Shown piece after piece: positions 1 through 7,851 of a stretch of DNA of 64,000 nucleotides; positions within the stretch are counted from its first letter, which is position 1, and each line of letters begins with the position of its first letter. This DNA is from Cupriavidus consociatus (lineage in GTDB: Bacteria; Pseudomonadota; Gammaproteobacteria; Burkholderiales; Burkholderiaceae), in contig NZ_JAGIQA010000016.1 in NCBI RefSeq assembly GCF_017814975.1, forward strand, positions 62,001-126,000. The letters run 5' to 3'. The notes beneath the pieces were generated by a model that made no database searches, was not told the origin of the DNA, and saw only the letters and a program-made list of their open reading frames with translations. The position numbers were made by a program, and so were the translations under genes.

Positions 1-1172
1 ACAAACGCCATCTTCACGGTCGGCCCGATCTTGATCTCGCCGCTGTCCGGCTGCTCCTTGCCCGTGAGCATCTTGAAGAACGTCGACTTGCCGGCGCCGT
101 TCGGACCGATGATGCCGACGATCGCGCCCGGCGGCACCTTGAAGCTCAGGTTTTCGATCAGCATGCGGTCGCCAAACCCCTTGCTGACGTTGTCGAACTC
201 GATCACTTCGTTACCCAGGCGCTCACCCACCGGGATGAAGATTTCCTGGGTCTCGTTGCGCTTCTGGTATTCTTGGCTGTTCAGCTCGTCAAAGCGCGCC
301 AGGCGCGCCTTGGACTTGGCCTGGCGGCCTTTGGGGTTCTGGCGCACCCACTCCAGTTCCTTGTGCAGCGCCTTCTGGCGCGCCGATTCGCTGGCCTCTT
401 CCTGCTTCAGGCGCGCTTCCTTCTGGTCCAGCCACGAGCTGTAGTTGCCCTTCCAGGGGATGCCCTGGCCGCGATCCAGTTCCAGGATCCACTCGGCGGC
501 GTTATCGAGGAAGTAGCGGTCGTGGGTCACGGCCACCACGGTGCCGGGGAAGCGCGTCAGGAACTGCTCCAGCCAGTCGACCGACTCGGCATCCAGGTGG
601 TTGGTCGGTTCGTCGAGCAGCAGCATGTCGGGGCGCGACAGCAGCAGGCGGCACAGCGCCACGCGGCGCTTCTCACCGCCGGACAGGTGGCCGACCTTGG
701 CATCCCACGGCGGCAGGCGCAACGCGTCGGCGGCGATGTCGAGTTGCAGCTCGACATTATTGCCGTCGCTGGCGGCCAGGATCGCTTCGTACTTGGCCTG
801 GTCGGCGGCGAGCGCGTCGAAGTCGGCGTCCGGCTCGGCGTAGGCCGCATAGATCTCGTCGAGCTTCTTGCGCGCCTCGAACACACCGCCCAGCGCCGCT
901 TCCACCGATTCGCGCACGGTCTGCTCGGGATCGAGCTGCGGTTCCTGCGGCAGGTAGCCAATATTCAGGTTCGGCATCGGCGTGGCTTCGCCCTCGATCT
1001 CCTTGTCGAGGCCGGCCATGATCTTGAGCAACGTGGACTTGCCCGAGCCGTTCAGGCCCAGCACGCCGATCTTGGCGCCGGGGAAGAACGACAGCGAGAT
1101 GTCCTTCAGGATGTGACGCTTGGGCGGAACGATCTTGCCCACGCGGTTCATGGTGAAAACGTACTGTGCCAT
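1..1172 (-). CDS. ettA: Energy-dependent translational throttle protein EttA (ABC-F ATPase), 3' part outside window
   Basis: ABC-F family ATPase that binds the ribosomal E site and gates entry into elongation according to the ATP/ADP ratio; cytosolic, no membrane domain. About 390 of the usual ~555 residues are present because the gene runs off the left edge. The first nucleotide-binding domain has Walker A GLNGSGKST at residues 39-47 and the signature LSGGEKRRVAL followed by LLLDEPTNHLD. The second domain begins near residue 335 with Walker A GPNGAGKST. The linker carries the basic, alpha-helical stretch (KARLARFDEL) typical of the tRNA-interaction motif of EttA. The start is the ATG of MAQYVFTMNRV, which matches the conserved EttA N-terminus. 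It is divergent from the zinc-ribbon gene across 137 bp. Confidence 0.93.
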   Translation of the reverse strand, partial: MAQYVFTMNRVGKIVPPKRHILKDISLSFFPGAKIGVLGLNGSGKSTLLKIMAGLDKEIEGEATPMPNLNIGYLPQEPQLDPEQTVRESVEAALGGVFEARKKLDEIYAAYAEPDADFDALAADQAKYEAILAASDGNNVELQLDIAADALRLPPWDAKVGHLSGGEKRRVALCRLLLSRPDMLLLDEPTNHLDAESVDWLEQFLTRFPGTVVAVTHDRYFLDNAAEWILELDRGQGIPWKGNYSSWLDQKEARLKQEEASESARQKALHKELEWVRQNPKGRQAKSKARLARFDELNSQEYQKRNETQEIFIPVGERLGNEVIEFDNVSKGFGDRMLIENLSFKVPPGAIVGIIGPNGAGKSTFFKMLTGKEQPDSGEIKIGPTVKMAF

Positions 1173-1264
1173 GGGTGCGTGTTGGGGTTGGTGCGGGAAT
1201 GGCGGGAGTGTATCAGGCACGCCGGGGCGCGCAGCCGGCCCCAGCCAGCTTTGGCCCCCGCCGG

Positions 1265-1270
1265 TACAAT
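1265..1270 (+). promoter_or_regulatory. Possible -10 element (TACAAT) upstream of the zinc-ribbon gene
   Basis: TACAAT matches the sigma-70 -10 consensus at 5 of 6 positions and lies about 40 bases before the ATG at 1310. No convincing -35 is visible at the right spacing, so this is only a candidate. It falls in the divergent region shared with ettA. Confidence 0.3.
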
Positions 1271-1309
1271 GGCGGGTTCGACTTTCCGCTGATTTTCCGA
1301 GGCATCGCC

Positions 1310-1534
1310 ATGAGCAGACCCGCCCTGACCCTGAAGTTCAAGTGCAAGAAGTGCGCGAAACCCGTCACCCTGTACCTGCAGAAAACATCCGCGTGCTCGC
1401 ACATCACCCCGTACCAGGGCTTCTGCAAGTGCGGCGAGATGATGCGCCACGCCACGGGCGACAAGGACGCGGTCGAGTCCTTCGTCAACTCGCTGGACAA
1501 CAGCTGGATGCATCACCATCACCACCACCATTAA
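1310..1534 (+). CDS. Small zinc-ribbon-like protein with native C-terminal His7 tail
   Basis: A 74-residue basic protein that I do not recognise as a named family. Cysteines at 12 and 15 (CKKC), 29, 39 and 41 (CKC) plus His31 suggest a small zinc-binding fold. The last seven residues before the stop (68-74) are all histidine, encoded by mixed CAT and CAC codons. The ATG at 1310 begins MSRPALTLKFKC; the longer upstream reading frame from 1166 has no family-like sequence. The next gene starts 23 bases downstream, so the two are probably co-transcribed. A metal-binding or metal-buffering role is an inference from composition only. No signal peptide or membrane segment is visible. Confidence 0.75.
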   Translation: MSRPALTLKFKCKKCAKPVTLYLQKTSACSHITPYQGFCKCGEMMRHATGDKDAVESFVNSLDNSWMHHHHHHH

Positions 1535-1557
1535 TCGCTACTAAGCAGGCCGCCGCA

Positions 1558-2142
1558 GTGACCGAAACCTGGCGCCCCTCCGCCAAGGATCCGATGCGCT
1601 TCCTGGGCGGCTACCCGCCCGAGGTGCTCGACCAGGTGCGCGAGCTCGCCGCCGCCGGCCGCCTCGGCGACCACCTGGCCCGCCGCTATCCCGGCCGCCA
1701 CTCCGTGCAGACCGATCGCGCGTTGTACGACTACGCCGCCGAACTGAAGCAGGAATACCTGCGCAGCGCGCCGCCGCTGCACAAGGTCGGTTTCGATGCC
1801 ACGCTCGACTCGGCGCACAAGGCCTTGGGCCTGCACACCGCGATCTCGCGCGTGCAGGGCGGCAAGCTGAAGGCCAAGAAGGAAATCCGGGTGGCGTCGC
1901 TGTTCAAGGAAGCGCCGGCGGAATTCCTGCGCATGATCGTCGTGCACGAACTCTCGCACCTGAAAGAGAGCGATCACGACAAGGCCTTCTACCGGCTCTG
2001 CGAACACATGGAGCCGCGCTATCACCAGCTGGAGTTCGACACGCGCCTGTGGCTGGCGTGGCGCGAGCTGGCCAAGACGGGGACGAAGGCCGTCCCCGCA
2101 TCGGAACTTACTTCTTCTTGCGCGGATCGTCGGCCGGATTGA
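1558..2142 (+). CDS. YgjP-like zinc metallopeptidase (DUF45/M48-related)
   Basis: A 194-residue soluble protein with the zinc-peptidase motif HELSH at 130-134, followed by a third histidine at 140 and a phenylalanine-rich segment (HDKAFYRLCEHM). This is the arrangement of the YgjP/DUF45 family, whose physiological substrate is not known to me. The GTG at 1558 fits the frame from MTETWRP and follows the upstream stop by 23 bases; an in-frame ATG at 1594 is an alternative. The last 35 bases overlap, tail to tail, the end of the cupin gene on the other strand. Co-location with a Cys/His-rich small protein suggests a shared link to zinc, which is inference. Confidence 0.8.
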   Translation: MTETWRPSAKDPMRFLGGYPPEVLDQVRELAAAGRLGDHLARRYPGRHSVQTDRALYDYAAELKQEYLRSAPPLHKVGFDATLDSAHKALGLHTAISRVQGGKLKAKKEIRVASLFKEAPAEFLRMIVVHELSHLKESDHDKAFYRLCEHMEPRYHQLEFDTRLWLAWRELAKTGTKAVPASELTSSCADRRPD

Positions 2143-2587
2143 CGAAGTGGAAGGCCCACGGGCCCATTACATTGAGCTGGATAACCGTTTCATCCCTGGT
2201 CCAGCCGAAGTGATGCACTTTGGGCTGCATGACGATCAGGCTGCCGGGACCCATCGGCGCAGTTTTCTCGGGATCCAGCTTGTCGCCCATACCATAGTGG
2301 AAGGTTCCTGAAAGCACGGTCACGCGCTCGATCCCTGGATGCCAGTGCGCCGGCACCTTGGAGTCGGCCGGCAGCCTGATGCGCGCCGTGATTGGCACGT
2401 TCTTGTCCATGGCGCCTTCCAGCACAGCGATCTGCGCCCCCGGGATCAGGGACAGTTCCGACCATTTGACCTGGTCGGCGGTGACCATGCTCACCTTGGC
2501 GTCCGGTGCCTTCGGGGCTGCCAGCGCTGGCGTGGCCAGGCAGGCGCACAAGGCCACCCCGCTGAGTGAGAGAAGCCTTCTTTTCAT
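2108..2587 (-). CDS. Secreted cupin-domain protein
   Basis: A 159-residue protein with a clear signal peptide (MKRRLLSLSGVALCACLATPALA, cleavage near residue 24) and a single cupin barrel. Likely metal ligands are His81 and His83 in PAHWHPG, Glu87, and the histidines of the second motif (KVHHFGW, near 125). Periplasmic cupins of this kind often bind a divalent metal, but the substrate cannot be read from sequence. A purine-rich Shine-Dalgarno (AAAAGGAGC) lies just upstream of the ATG. The C-terminus ends in basic residues and overlaps the convergent peptidase gene by 35 bases. No partner gene is in the same direction nearby, so it is probably monocistronic. Confidence 0.82.
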   Translation of the reverse strand: MKRRLLSLSGVALCACLATPALAAPKAPDAKVSMVTADQVKWSELSLIPGAQIAVLEGAMDKNVPITARIRLPADSKVPAHWHPGIERVTVLSGTFHYGMGDKLDPEKTAPMGPGSLIVMQPKVHHFGWTRDETVIQLNVMGPWAFHFVNPADDPRKKK

Positions 2588-3113
2588 GACGAGCTCCTTT
2601 TGAAGCAGGCGGCCGCAACCGCAGCCGCGTTAGGAAACCTGGCGTATTGCCGGATCGCAGGCGCTCAAGGCAGCGGAAGCCCGGCCTCGAACTCGCCCGG
2701 CATCAATGCCATGCATACAGTGCGCCAGCCCGCCAGAACTGCCTCCTGGCAGGCATTTGCGCGGTACGCGATGTGCCGACGCGGTCCTGATCAGCACAAA
2801 AGGTTGCACTGGTGAAACAACCCCTTGCGCCCTCAGCATCAGCCGGCCAATGCCTGCTCGAGCGGGCCGGTCGCTTTCGGGGGCCCTCTACTTTGTCGGG
2901 CGCCTTGCAAGGGGAGTGCCCCTGTGCAGCGGCGCCCTTCGCGTAGCTGACCCCGGTTCGGGCCAATACCGGGGCATCGCTCGCGGAGCGCGGGTCTTGG
3001 GCTTGCCAAACATCGGAATGCTGGCACCGCGGCAATCGGCCGACCTGGCGCTCTACGACGCCAGCGGGCTGCGCTTCCATCCAGTCTCACTGGCAAGCCC
3101 CCGCCTCGCCAAC
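2588..3113. other. Gene-poor interval (526 bp) between the cupin and TRAP permease genes
   Basis: No intact gene is visible on either strand. Its right-hand third holds a short amidohydrolase-like relic, annotated separately. The remainder has several short open frames without recognisable motifs; I see no RNA gene. Confidence 0.6.
2961..3095 (+). pseudogene. Relic of an amidohydrolase (deaminase-like) C-terminus
   Basis: Translation from 2961 gives a segment containing IARGARVLGLPNIGMLAP followed by SADLALYDASGLRF. This matches the end of cytosine/8-oxoguanine deaminase-type amidohydrolases, where a TxGGAxxLG helix is followed by IGxLxPGxxADLxLxD. The catalytic N-terminal two thirds are absent, and the usual glycine of PG is arginine here. 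There is no start codon with a family-like N-terminus upstream, and the fragment runs straight into the end of the TRAP permease gene. It is therefore a remnant, not a functional gene. Confidence 0.5.
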
Positions 3114-5033
3114 CTACAGGAACCCGATAGAGAACCACGGCACCAGCGTCAGCAGCAACAGCGCAATGCACAACGCCGCCATATGCGGCCACACGCGTGG
3201 CATGGCAACATCCGGCGACACGCGCCCGATCGCGCAGGCAGCATAGAAGCCCACCCCGAACGGCGGCGCGAACAAGCCCAGCCCCATGGCGAAGATCACT
3301 ACCATGGCATAGTGCACCTCATGCACACCGACCAGCCGGGCAATCGGGAACAGCAAAGGCCCGAACAGCACGATGGCCGGGATACCCTCCAGCAAGCTGC
3401 CCAGGATCACGAAAGCCAGCGCCGACACCAGCAGGAAACCAGTCTTGCCGCCGGGCACACCGGACATGACGCCGACCAGGTCCTGTGCAAACCCCGACTG
3501 CGTCAGCGCCCACGCCATGGTGGTGGCACAACCGACGATCAGCAGGATCGCGCCAGACAACGCCGCCGTATCGGTCAGGATCGGATAGATGCGCCGGCAG
3601 TCGAACTGCCGGTACATCAGCACGCCGGCCAGCAGCGCATAGAAGATGCCGATGGTCGATACCTCGGTGGCGGTAGCCACGCCCTCCACCACGGCGGTAC
3701 GGATGATGACCGGCAGCGCCAGCGCCGGCAGTGCGACCATCAGCAATCTCAGCAACACGCGGCCCGATGGCCGCACCGTGCCCCGCATGTCCTCCTTGCG
3801 CGTCTGCCACCAGACCACCAGCGCCATCATCGCCAGGCCGACCAGCGCCGGCATCAGCCCGCCGATGAACAATGAGGTGATCGACACGCCCGTGACCGAC
3901 CCGACCGTGATCAGCACGATGCTGGGCGGGATCGTCTCCGACATCGCGCCGGACGCCGACAGCAGGCCGATCAGGTCGCCATCCTTCGCGCCACGCTGCT
4001 TCATCTCCGGGAACAGCGCCGGCGCGACCGCGGCCATGTCGGCAGTCTTCGAGCCGGAAATGCCGGAGACGATATACATCGCGCCAAGCAGCACATACTG
4101 CAGTCCGCCACGCAGATGGCCAAGCAGCCCGGCCAGGAACTGGATCATGGCGCGCGCCAGGCCGGTCATTTCGATCAGCCCGCCCAGGAAGATGAACAGC
4201 GGCACCGCCAGCAGGATCAGGTGCGACATGCCCTCCTGCATGCGGTTCGGGATGATCGACAGCGGCGTGGCGGTGGACAACGCCAGGTAGCAGAGCGTGG
4301 AGAGCCCGAAGGCGAAGGCGATGGGCACGCCGATGGCGACGCAGGCAACCAGCATCAGCAAAAAGAAGATCACCAGGTTGGCATTGCCCAACCCCATCAG
4401 CACCGGCGAGAGCAGCCACAACATGCCGGCGCCGAGCCCGACCAGCAATCCGCTGATGGCCGCCTGCCTGCGGCTGGCACGCTCCAGCAGGCGGATCACG
4501 GCGGTCACGAGCATCAGCACGGTGCCGGCGAGCACCGCCCCGGCGCGCCAGGCTTCGCTGACCTCCAGGGTCGGCGTCAGCACCTCCACGTGTTCGACGA
4601 GATGTTCCCACGCCGGCTCCACCAGCAGCAACAGGAACGCCACCACCATCCACATGCCACAGGCATCCAGCCACGCGCGCCGGTGCGGCGGCAGTTTGCT
4701 GATGAAGGTGGTGAGCTGCATATGCGCGCTGCGCTGCAAGGCAATGATGGCACCGAGCATCGCCAGCCACAGGAACAGGATGCCGGCAAGCTCCTCCGTC
4801 CACGGCAACGGCGCATGCAGGGCATAGCGCGCAAATGCGCCGCCCCCGAGTATCAGGATTTCGGCCACAACGATCAGCGCGGCCGGCAGTTCAACCAGGC
4901 AGGCCAGGATGCGGCCCCAGCGCGCGCTGGCGGCGGGCGGTGTATGGGCGGTATGGGCGGTATGGGCGGTATGGGCGATGTGGGCGTTGTGGGCGGCGGG
5001 CGGGTCCACCGTCTCGGCGGCGTGCTCCATCAT
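3114..5033 (-). CDS. TRAP transporter permease, fused DctQ-DctM
   Basis: Inner-membrane permease of a tripartite ATP-independent periplasmic transporter, 639 residues. The small DctQ-type domain (about residues 40-190, four membrane helices, with ALHAPLPWTEELAG) is fused to a large DctM-type domain (about 205-635) that has the family segments ISGSKTADMAAVAPALFPEM and SETIPPSIVLI. In most systems these are two proteins. The ATG at 5033 is chosen because GAGGAG lies just ahead of it; an ATG at 5054 is possible and would add seven residues. Residues 14-31 are an Ala-His-Thr repeat. It follows the binding-protein gene by 42 bases, so the two form one transport unit, probably for a sugar acid given the neighbours. 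Confidence 0.93.
   Translation of the reverse strand: MMEHAAETVDPPAAHNAHIAHTAHTAHTAHTPPAASARWGRILACLVELPAALIVVAEILILGGGAFARYALHAPLPWTEELAGILFLWLAMLGAIIALQRSAHMQLTTFISKLPPHRRAWLDACGMWMVVAFLLLLVEPAWEHLVEHVEVLTPTLEVSEAWRAGAVLAGTVLMLVTAVIRLLERASRRQAAISGLLVGLGAGMLWLLSPVLMGLGNANLVIFFLLMLVACVAIGVPIAFAFGLSTLCYLALSTATPLSIIPNRMQEGMSHLILLAVPLFIFLGGLIEMTGLARAMIQFLAGLLGHLRGGLQYVLLGAMYIVSGISGSKTADMAAVAPALFPEMKQRGAKDGDLIGLLSASGAMSETIPPSIVLITVGSVTGVSITSLFIGGLMPALVGLAMMALVVWWQTRKEDMRGTVRPSGRVLLRLLMVALPALALPVIIRTAVVEGVATATEVSTIGIFYALLAGVLMYRQFDCRRIYPILTDTAALSGAILLIVGCATTMAWALTQSGFAQDLVGVMSGVPGGKTGFLLVSALAFVILGSLLEGIPAIVLFGPLLFPIARLVGVHEVHYAMVVIFAMGLGLFAPPFGVGFYAACAIGRVSPDVAMPRVWPHMAALCIALLLLTLVPWFSIGFL
4942..4993 (-). 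repeat. 9-bp tandem repeat encoding Ala-His-Thr/Asn/Ile units in the TRAP permease N-terminus
   Basis: About six degenerate copies of a 9-bp unit (GTATGGGCG on the plus strand; four are nearly identical) sit in frame in the cytoplasmic N-terminal tail of the permease. Changes in copy number would add or remove three residues without shifting the frame. Confidence 0.8.
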
Positions 5034-5075
5034 GAGCTCCTCTTTCTCTTGCATGTCGGCTTGATGGCGCCTGCT

Positions 5076-6095
5076 TCAGACCAGCGGTCCGGTGTATTTT
5101 TCAAGCATCTCCCATGCGTCGTCGCCAAACTTCCTGCGCCACTCGGCGTAGAAGCCCGCGTCGCGCAGCAGCTTGCGGAACGGCGCCGGATCGGGCCGGT
5201 TGAACGTGATGCCAAGCCGGGACATCTCCGCCTGCGCTTCGACATCGAGCCGCGCGATATCCTCGCGCTGCTTCAGCGCCGCGGTGGTGAAGCGTGTGCT
5301 CAGCGATGCCTGCACCTCGCGCGGCAGTGCCTGGAATCTTCTGGCATTGCCGAAGATAAAGTGGCCGTCCCAGGTATGCGCGGTCAGCGAGCAGAACTTC
5401 TGCACTTCGTACAGCTTGCCGCTGCGGATCAGCGATAGCGGCGTCTCCTGGCCGTCCACCACGCGTGTCTGCAGCGCCGAATAGAGATCGGCAAACGGTA
5501 TGACCGTCGGCGCCGCGCCCAGCATCTTGAACATGGAGACCCACAGCGGGATCGCCGGGACACGGATCTTGAAGCCCTTCAGGTCCGCTGGCGTGCTGAC
5601 CGGACGGGTAGCTGAGGTGATGCTGCGATAGCCGTTGTCGAGGCACTTTTCGAACACATGCAGGTTCACCTTGCCCAGCGCGCTGCGCACGTAAGCGCCC
5701 AATCCCCCGTCCATCGCGGCCCACACCGTGGCGTAGTCCTTGAAAGCAAAGGCCACACCGTTGAGGCTGGCGGCCGGCACACGTGTCTGCAGGTTGGTGC
5801 TGGCCGTCGACATGAAGTCGATCGCGCCGGCAAGGATCTGGGAGACCATGTCTGGCTCGCTGCCCAGCTGGCTGTTGGGATAGACCTGCAGGTCGACCTT
5901 GCCGCCGGTGTCCTGGCGAATGGCCTCGGCAGCCTCCTTGATGCGCAGCGTGCCCGGATGATCGGCCGGGAAGGCCGTGCCGTACTTCAGCTTGATGGTG
6001 GCGTTCTGGGCGAACGCATTGCGCCCGGGCAATGCCAGCGACAGTCCGCCGGCGGCGAGTGCGCCGAACTGTCGGCGAGTGAACCGATTGGCCAT
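5076..6095 (-). CDS. TRAP transporter substrate-binding protein, DctP family
   Basis: A 339-residue periplasmic solute-binding protein. The N-terminus has a twin-arginine-like signal (FTRRQFGALAAGG, then LALPGRNAFAQ) with cleavage near residue 29. The mature part has typical DctP segments: KYGTAFPADHPG, YPNSQLGSEPDMV, and the ligand-gripping region around VRVPAIPLW with its conserved arginine. A good Shine-Dalgarno (CAGGAGG) precedes the ATG. It lies 21 bases from the stop of the oxidoreductase gene upstream and 42 bases from the permease, so all three are likely one transcript. The ligand is probably a hexonate or hexuronate, inferred from the adjacent catabolic enzymes. Confidence 0.93.
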   Translation of the reverse strand: MANRFTRRQFGALAAGGLSLALPGRNAFAQNATIKLKYGTAFPADHPGTLRIKEAAEAIRQDTGGKVDLQVYPNSQLGSEPDMVSQILAGAIDFMSTASTNLQTRVPAASLNGVAFAFKDYATVWAAMDGGLGAYVRSALGKVNLHVFEKCLDNGYRSITSATRPVSTPADLKGFKIRVPAIPLWVSMFKMLGAAPTVIPFADLYSALQTRVVDGQETPLSLIRSGKLYEVQKFCSLTAHTWDGHFIFGNARRFQALPREVQASLSTRFTTAALKQREDIARLDVEAQAEMSRLGITFNRPDPAPFRKLLRDAGFYAEWRRKFGDDAWEMLEKYTGPLV

Positions 6096-6116
6096 GATGT
6101 GGTTGCCTCCTGTTTT

Positions 6117-7580
6117 TCAAGTTGTGGCCGGGAAGGACAGCAGCGCTGCCACGCCGTGCTCGCGCAACACCGTCAGGTGTGCGGCAAGCCGGCGCCGGAA
6201 CTGCTTCGGCCACGGGGCGTCGCCAAATACGGCCCCGTGCGCCAGCGCCCTGCGCACGGCGTCCGTATCGCTATCCGCGCCTCGCAGCGCCGCGCCAAGT
6301 GGCGGCGCACCGGGATCGCAGGCGACCAGCGGCTCGCCACGCTCATTGGTGTCGCAGCGCAAATAGTGAAACCACAGCGCCAGCGCACGCTCCAGGCATG
6401 GCCGCTCGATGCCCGAGCCCAGGCTTTCGCGCAAGGCGGGCAGCCAGCGCACCGGGATCTTCTGCGTGCCATCCATCGCGATCTGGGCAGTGTTGTGCAC
6501 GATCGCGGTGTTGCGCAGGCGGCCCAGCAACGCATTGCCGTAGCGGGCAACGTCGTACCCTGGCGGCGCATTGAGGGTGGCATGCAGGTCCTGCATCACC
6601 CCTCGCGCGAAGGCACCAAGGACCGGATCGGCCATCGCCCCGGCCACGGTCGCCATGCCGCACAACTGTGCCGCATAGGCAACCGCCGAATGCGTGCCGT
6701 TCAGCATCCGCAGCTTCATGGCCTGGAATGGCCGGACATCCTTCGTCATCAGCGCGCCGCCGGCTTCCCATGCGGGCCGCGGCCCGGCAAAGCGGTCTTC
6801 GAGCACCCATTGCGTGAAGGGCTCACAGACGATGGCAGCGTCATCGCGAAGTCCGAGTCGCTGCTGCGCCCAGTTCAACGACGCCGGCGTCGCGGCCGGA
6901 ACAATGCGGTCGACCATGGTGTTCGGCAGCGCCACCTCATCGTGGATACGCCGGGCCAGCGCCGGATCGACCTGCGATGCGTACTGGGTCAGCAGCTTGC
7001 GCAGCGTGTCGCCGTTGTCCGCCATGTTGTCACAGCAGACAATGCTCAGCGGCGCGCCGGCCGGCCGGCGGCGTATCCCCGCCGCCAGCACGCCGAGGGT
7101 GCTGCGCGGCGCGTCGGGGTGAGCCAGGTCGTGCCGGATATCCGGATCGTTGGTATCGAGGTCGGAGGTTGACGGCTGCCGGCTGTAGCCCTTTTCAGTG
7201 ACGGTGCAGGTCACGACCGAAGCGGCGGGATCGGCGATCGCACCGGTCACCCGCTCCAGCGCATGCGGCGCATACATGGCCTGCACCAAGGCGCCCACGA
7301 TGCGTCCCGTGGACTCGTCACCCTGCCGCTCGAAGTGCGCGTACAGGCAATCCTGCGCAGTCAGCACGCGCGCCATGCGCGGTTCCCGCAAGCTGACGCC
7401 CACGATGCCCCAACGCGCGTCGCCATCGTGGATCGCTGCCTCGGTGTACAGCGCCTGGTGCGCGCGGTGGAAGGCACCAAGCCCGACATGCACCACGCCG
7501 CGCGACAAGCGGCTGCGGTCGTAGCCGGGACCTTGCACGGCGGCATCGGCGCTGCAAAGAGTACGCTGCGCCAGCCTCAT
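6117..7580 (-). CDS. uxuB: Mannitol dehydrogenase-family oxidoreductase, probable D-mannonate oxidoreductase/fructuronate reductase
   Basis: A 487-residue NAD-dependent polyol dehydrogenase-family enzyme. It has the N-terminal nucleotide-binding motif VGLGAFHRAHQA near residue 30, a CCDNMADNG motif, and the catalytic segment MKLRMLNGTHSAVAY. These are shared by mannitol dehydrogenase, tagaturonate reductase and fructuronate reductase. The start is the ATG of MRLAQRTLCS; the frame stays open upstream to 7913 but that extension has no family sequence. Beside a mannonate dehydratase, the most likely reaction is interconversion of D-fructuronate and D-mannonate. It heads the minus-strand operon with the TRAP binding protein and permease. 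The symbol is by analogy; mannitol or another polyol cannot be excluded. Confidence 0.85.
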   Translation of the reverse strand: MRLAQRTLCSADAAVQGPGYDRSRLSRGVVHVGLGAFHRAHQALYTEAAIHDGDARWGIVGVSLREPRMARVLTAQDCLYAHFERQGDESTGRIVGALVQAMYAPHALERVTGAIADPAASVVTCTVTEKGYSRQPSTSDLDTNDPDIRHDLAHPDAPRSTLGVLAAGIRRRPAGAPLSIVCCDNMADNGDTLRKLLTQYASQVDPALARRIHDEVALPNTMVDRIVPAATPASLNWAQQRLGLRDDAAIVCEPFTQWVLEDRFAGPRPAWEAGGALMTKDVRPFQAMKLRMLNGTHSAVAYAAQLCGMATVAGAMADPVLGAFARGVMQDLHATLNAPPGYDVARYGNALLGRLRNTAIVHNTAQIAMDGTQKIPVRWLPALRESLGSGIERPCLERALALWFHYLRCDTNERGEPLVACDPGAPPLGAALRGADSDTDAVRRALAHGAVFGDAPWPKQFRRRLAAHLTVLREHGVAALLSFPATT

Positions 7581-7851
7581 GCCCTGACCCTCGATCGTTT
7601 GTATTGCGGCATCGTGCGGGACACCCGTGCTGTGGACGATGGCAAAACGTACCATTGGCGAATGCTGCAGACGTGCAGCCGTTTCGCAAGATTTGTGCGG
7701 CACATGCGCTTTCCCGCCGCAGAATCCGCTCATATCCGCCCCTGCCCTTCGCGAGGTAACCTGCTCCGCATTCCTTCCCATAGCGCCAGACCCATGCGCG
7801 CCCCGCATGCGATGACGCAGCAGTGGAAACGCGCAACCGCCGGAGCACGTC
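7581..7851. promoter_or_regulatory. Divergent promoter region between uxuB-TRAP and manD-rspB transcripts
   Basis: This 271-bp region separates the two arms of the sugar-acid module and must hold both promoters. The imperfect symmetry GCTGCA-GACG-TGCAGC at 7664-7679 (6-bp arms) is the best operator-like palindrome I see. No regulator gene is encoded in the module, so the regulator would act from elsewhere. The assignment is positional. Confidence 0.45.

Noticed and set aside
5034-5054. Upstream ATG for the TRAP permease
   Set aside because: The strong GAGGAG lies after this ATG and immediately ahead of the ATG at 5033, so the downstream start is preferred.
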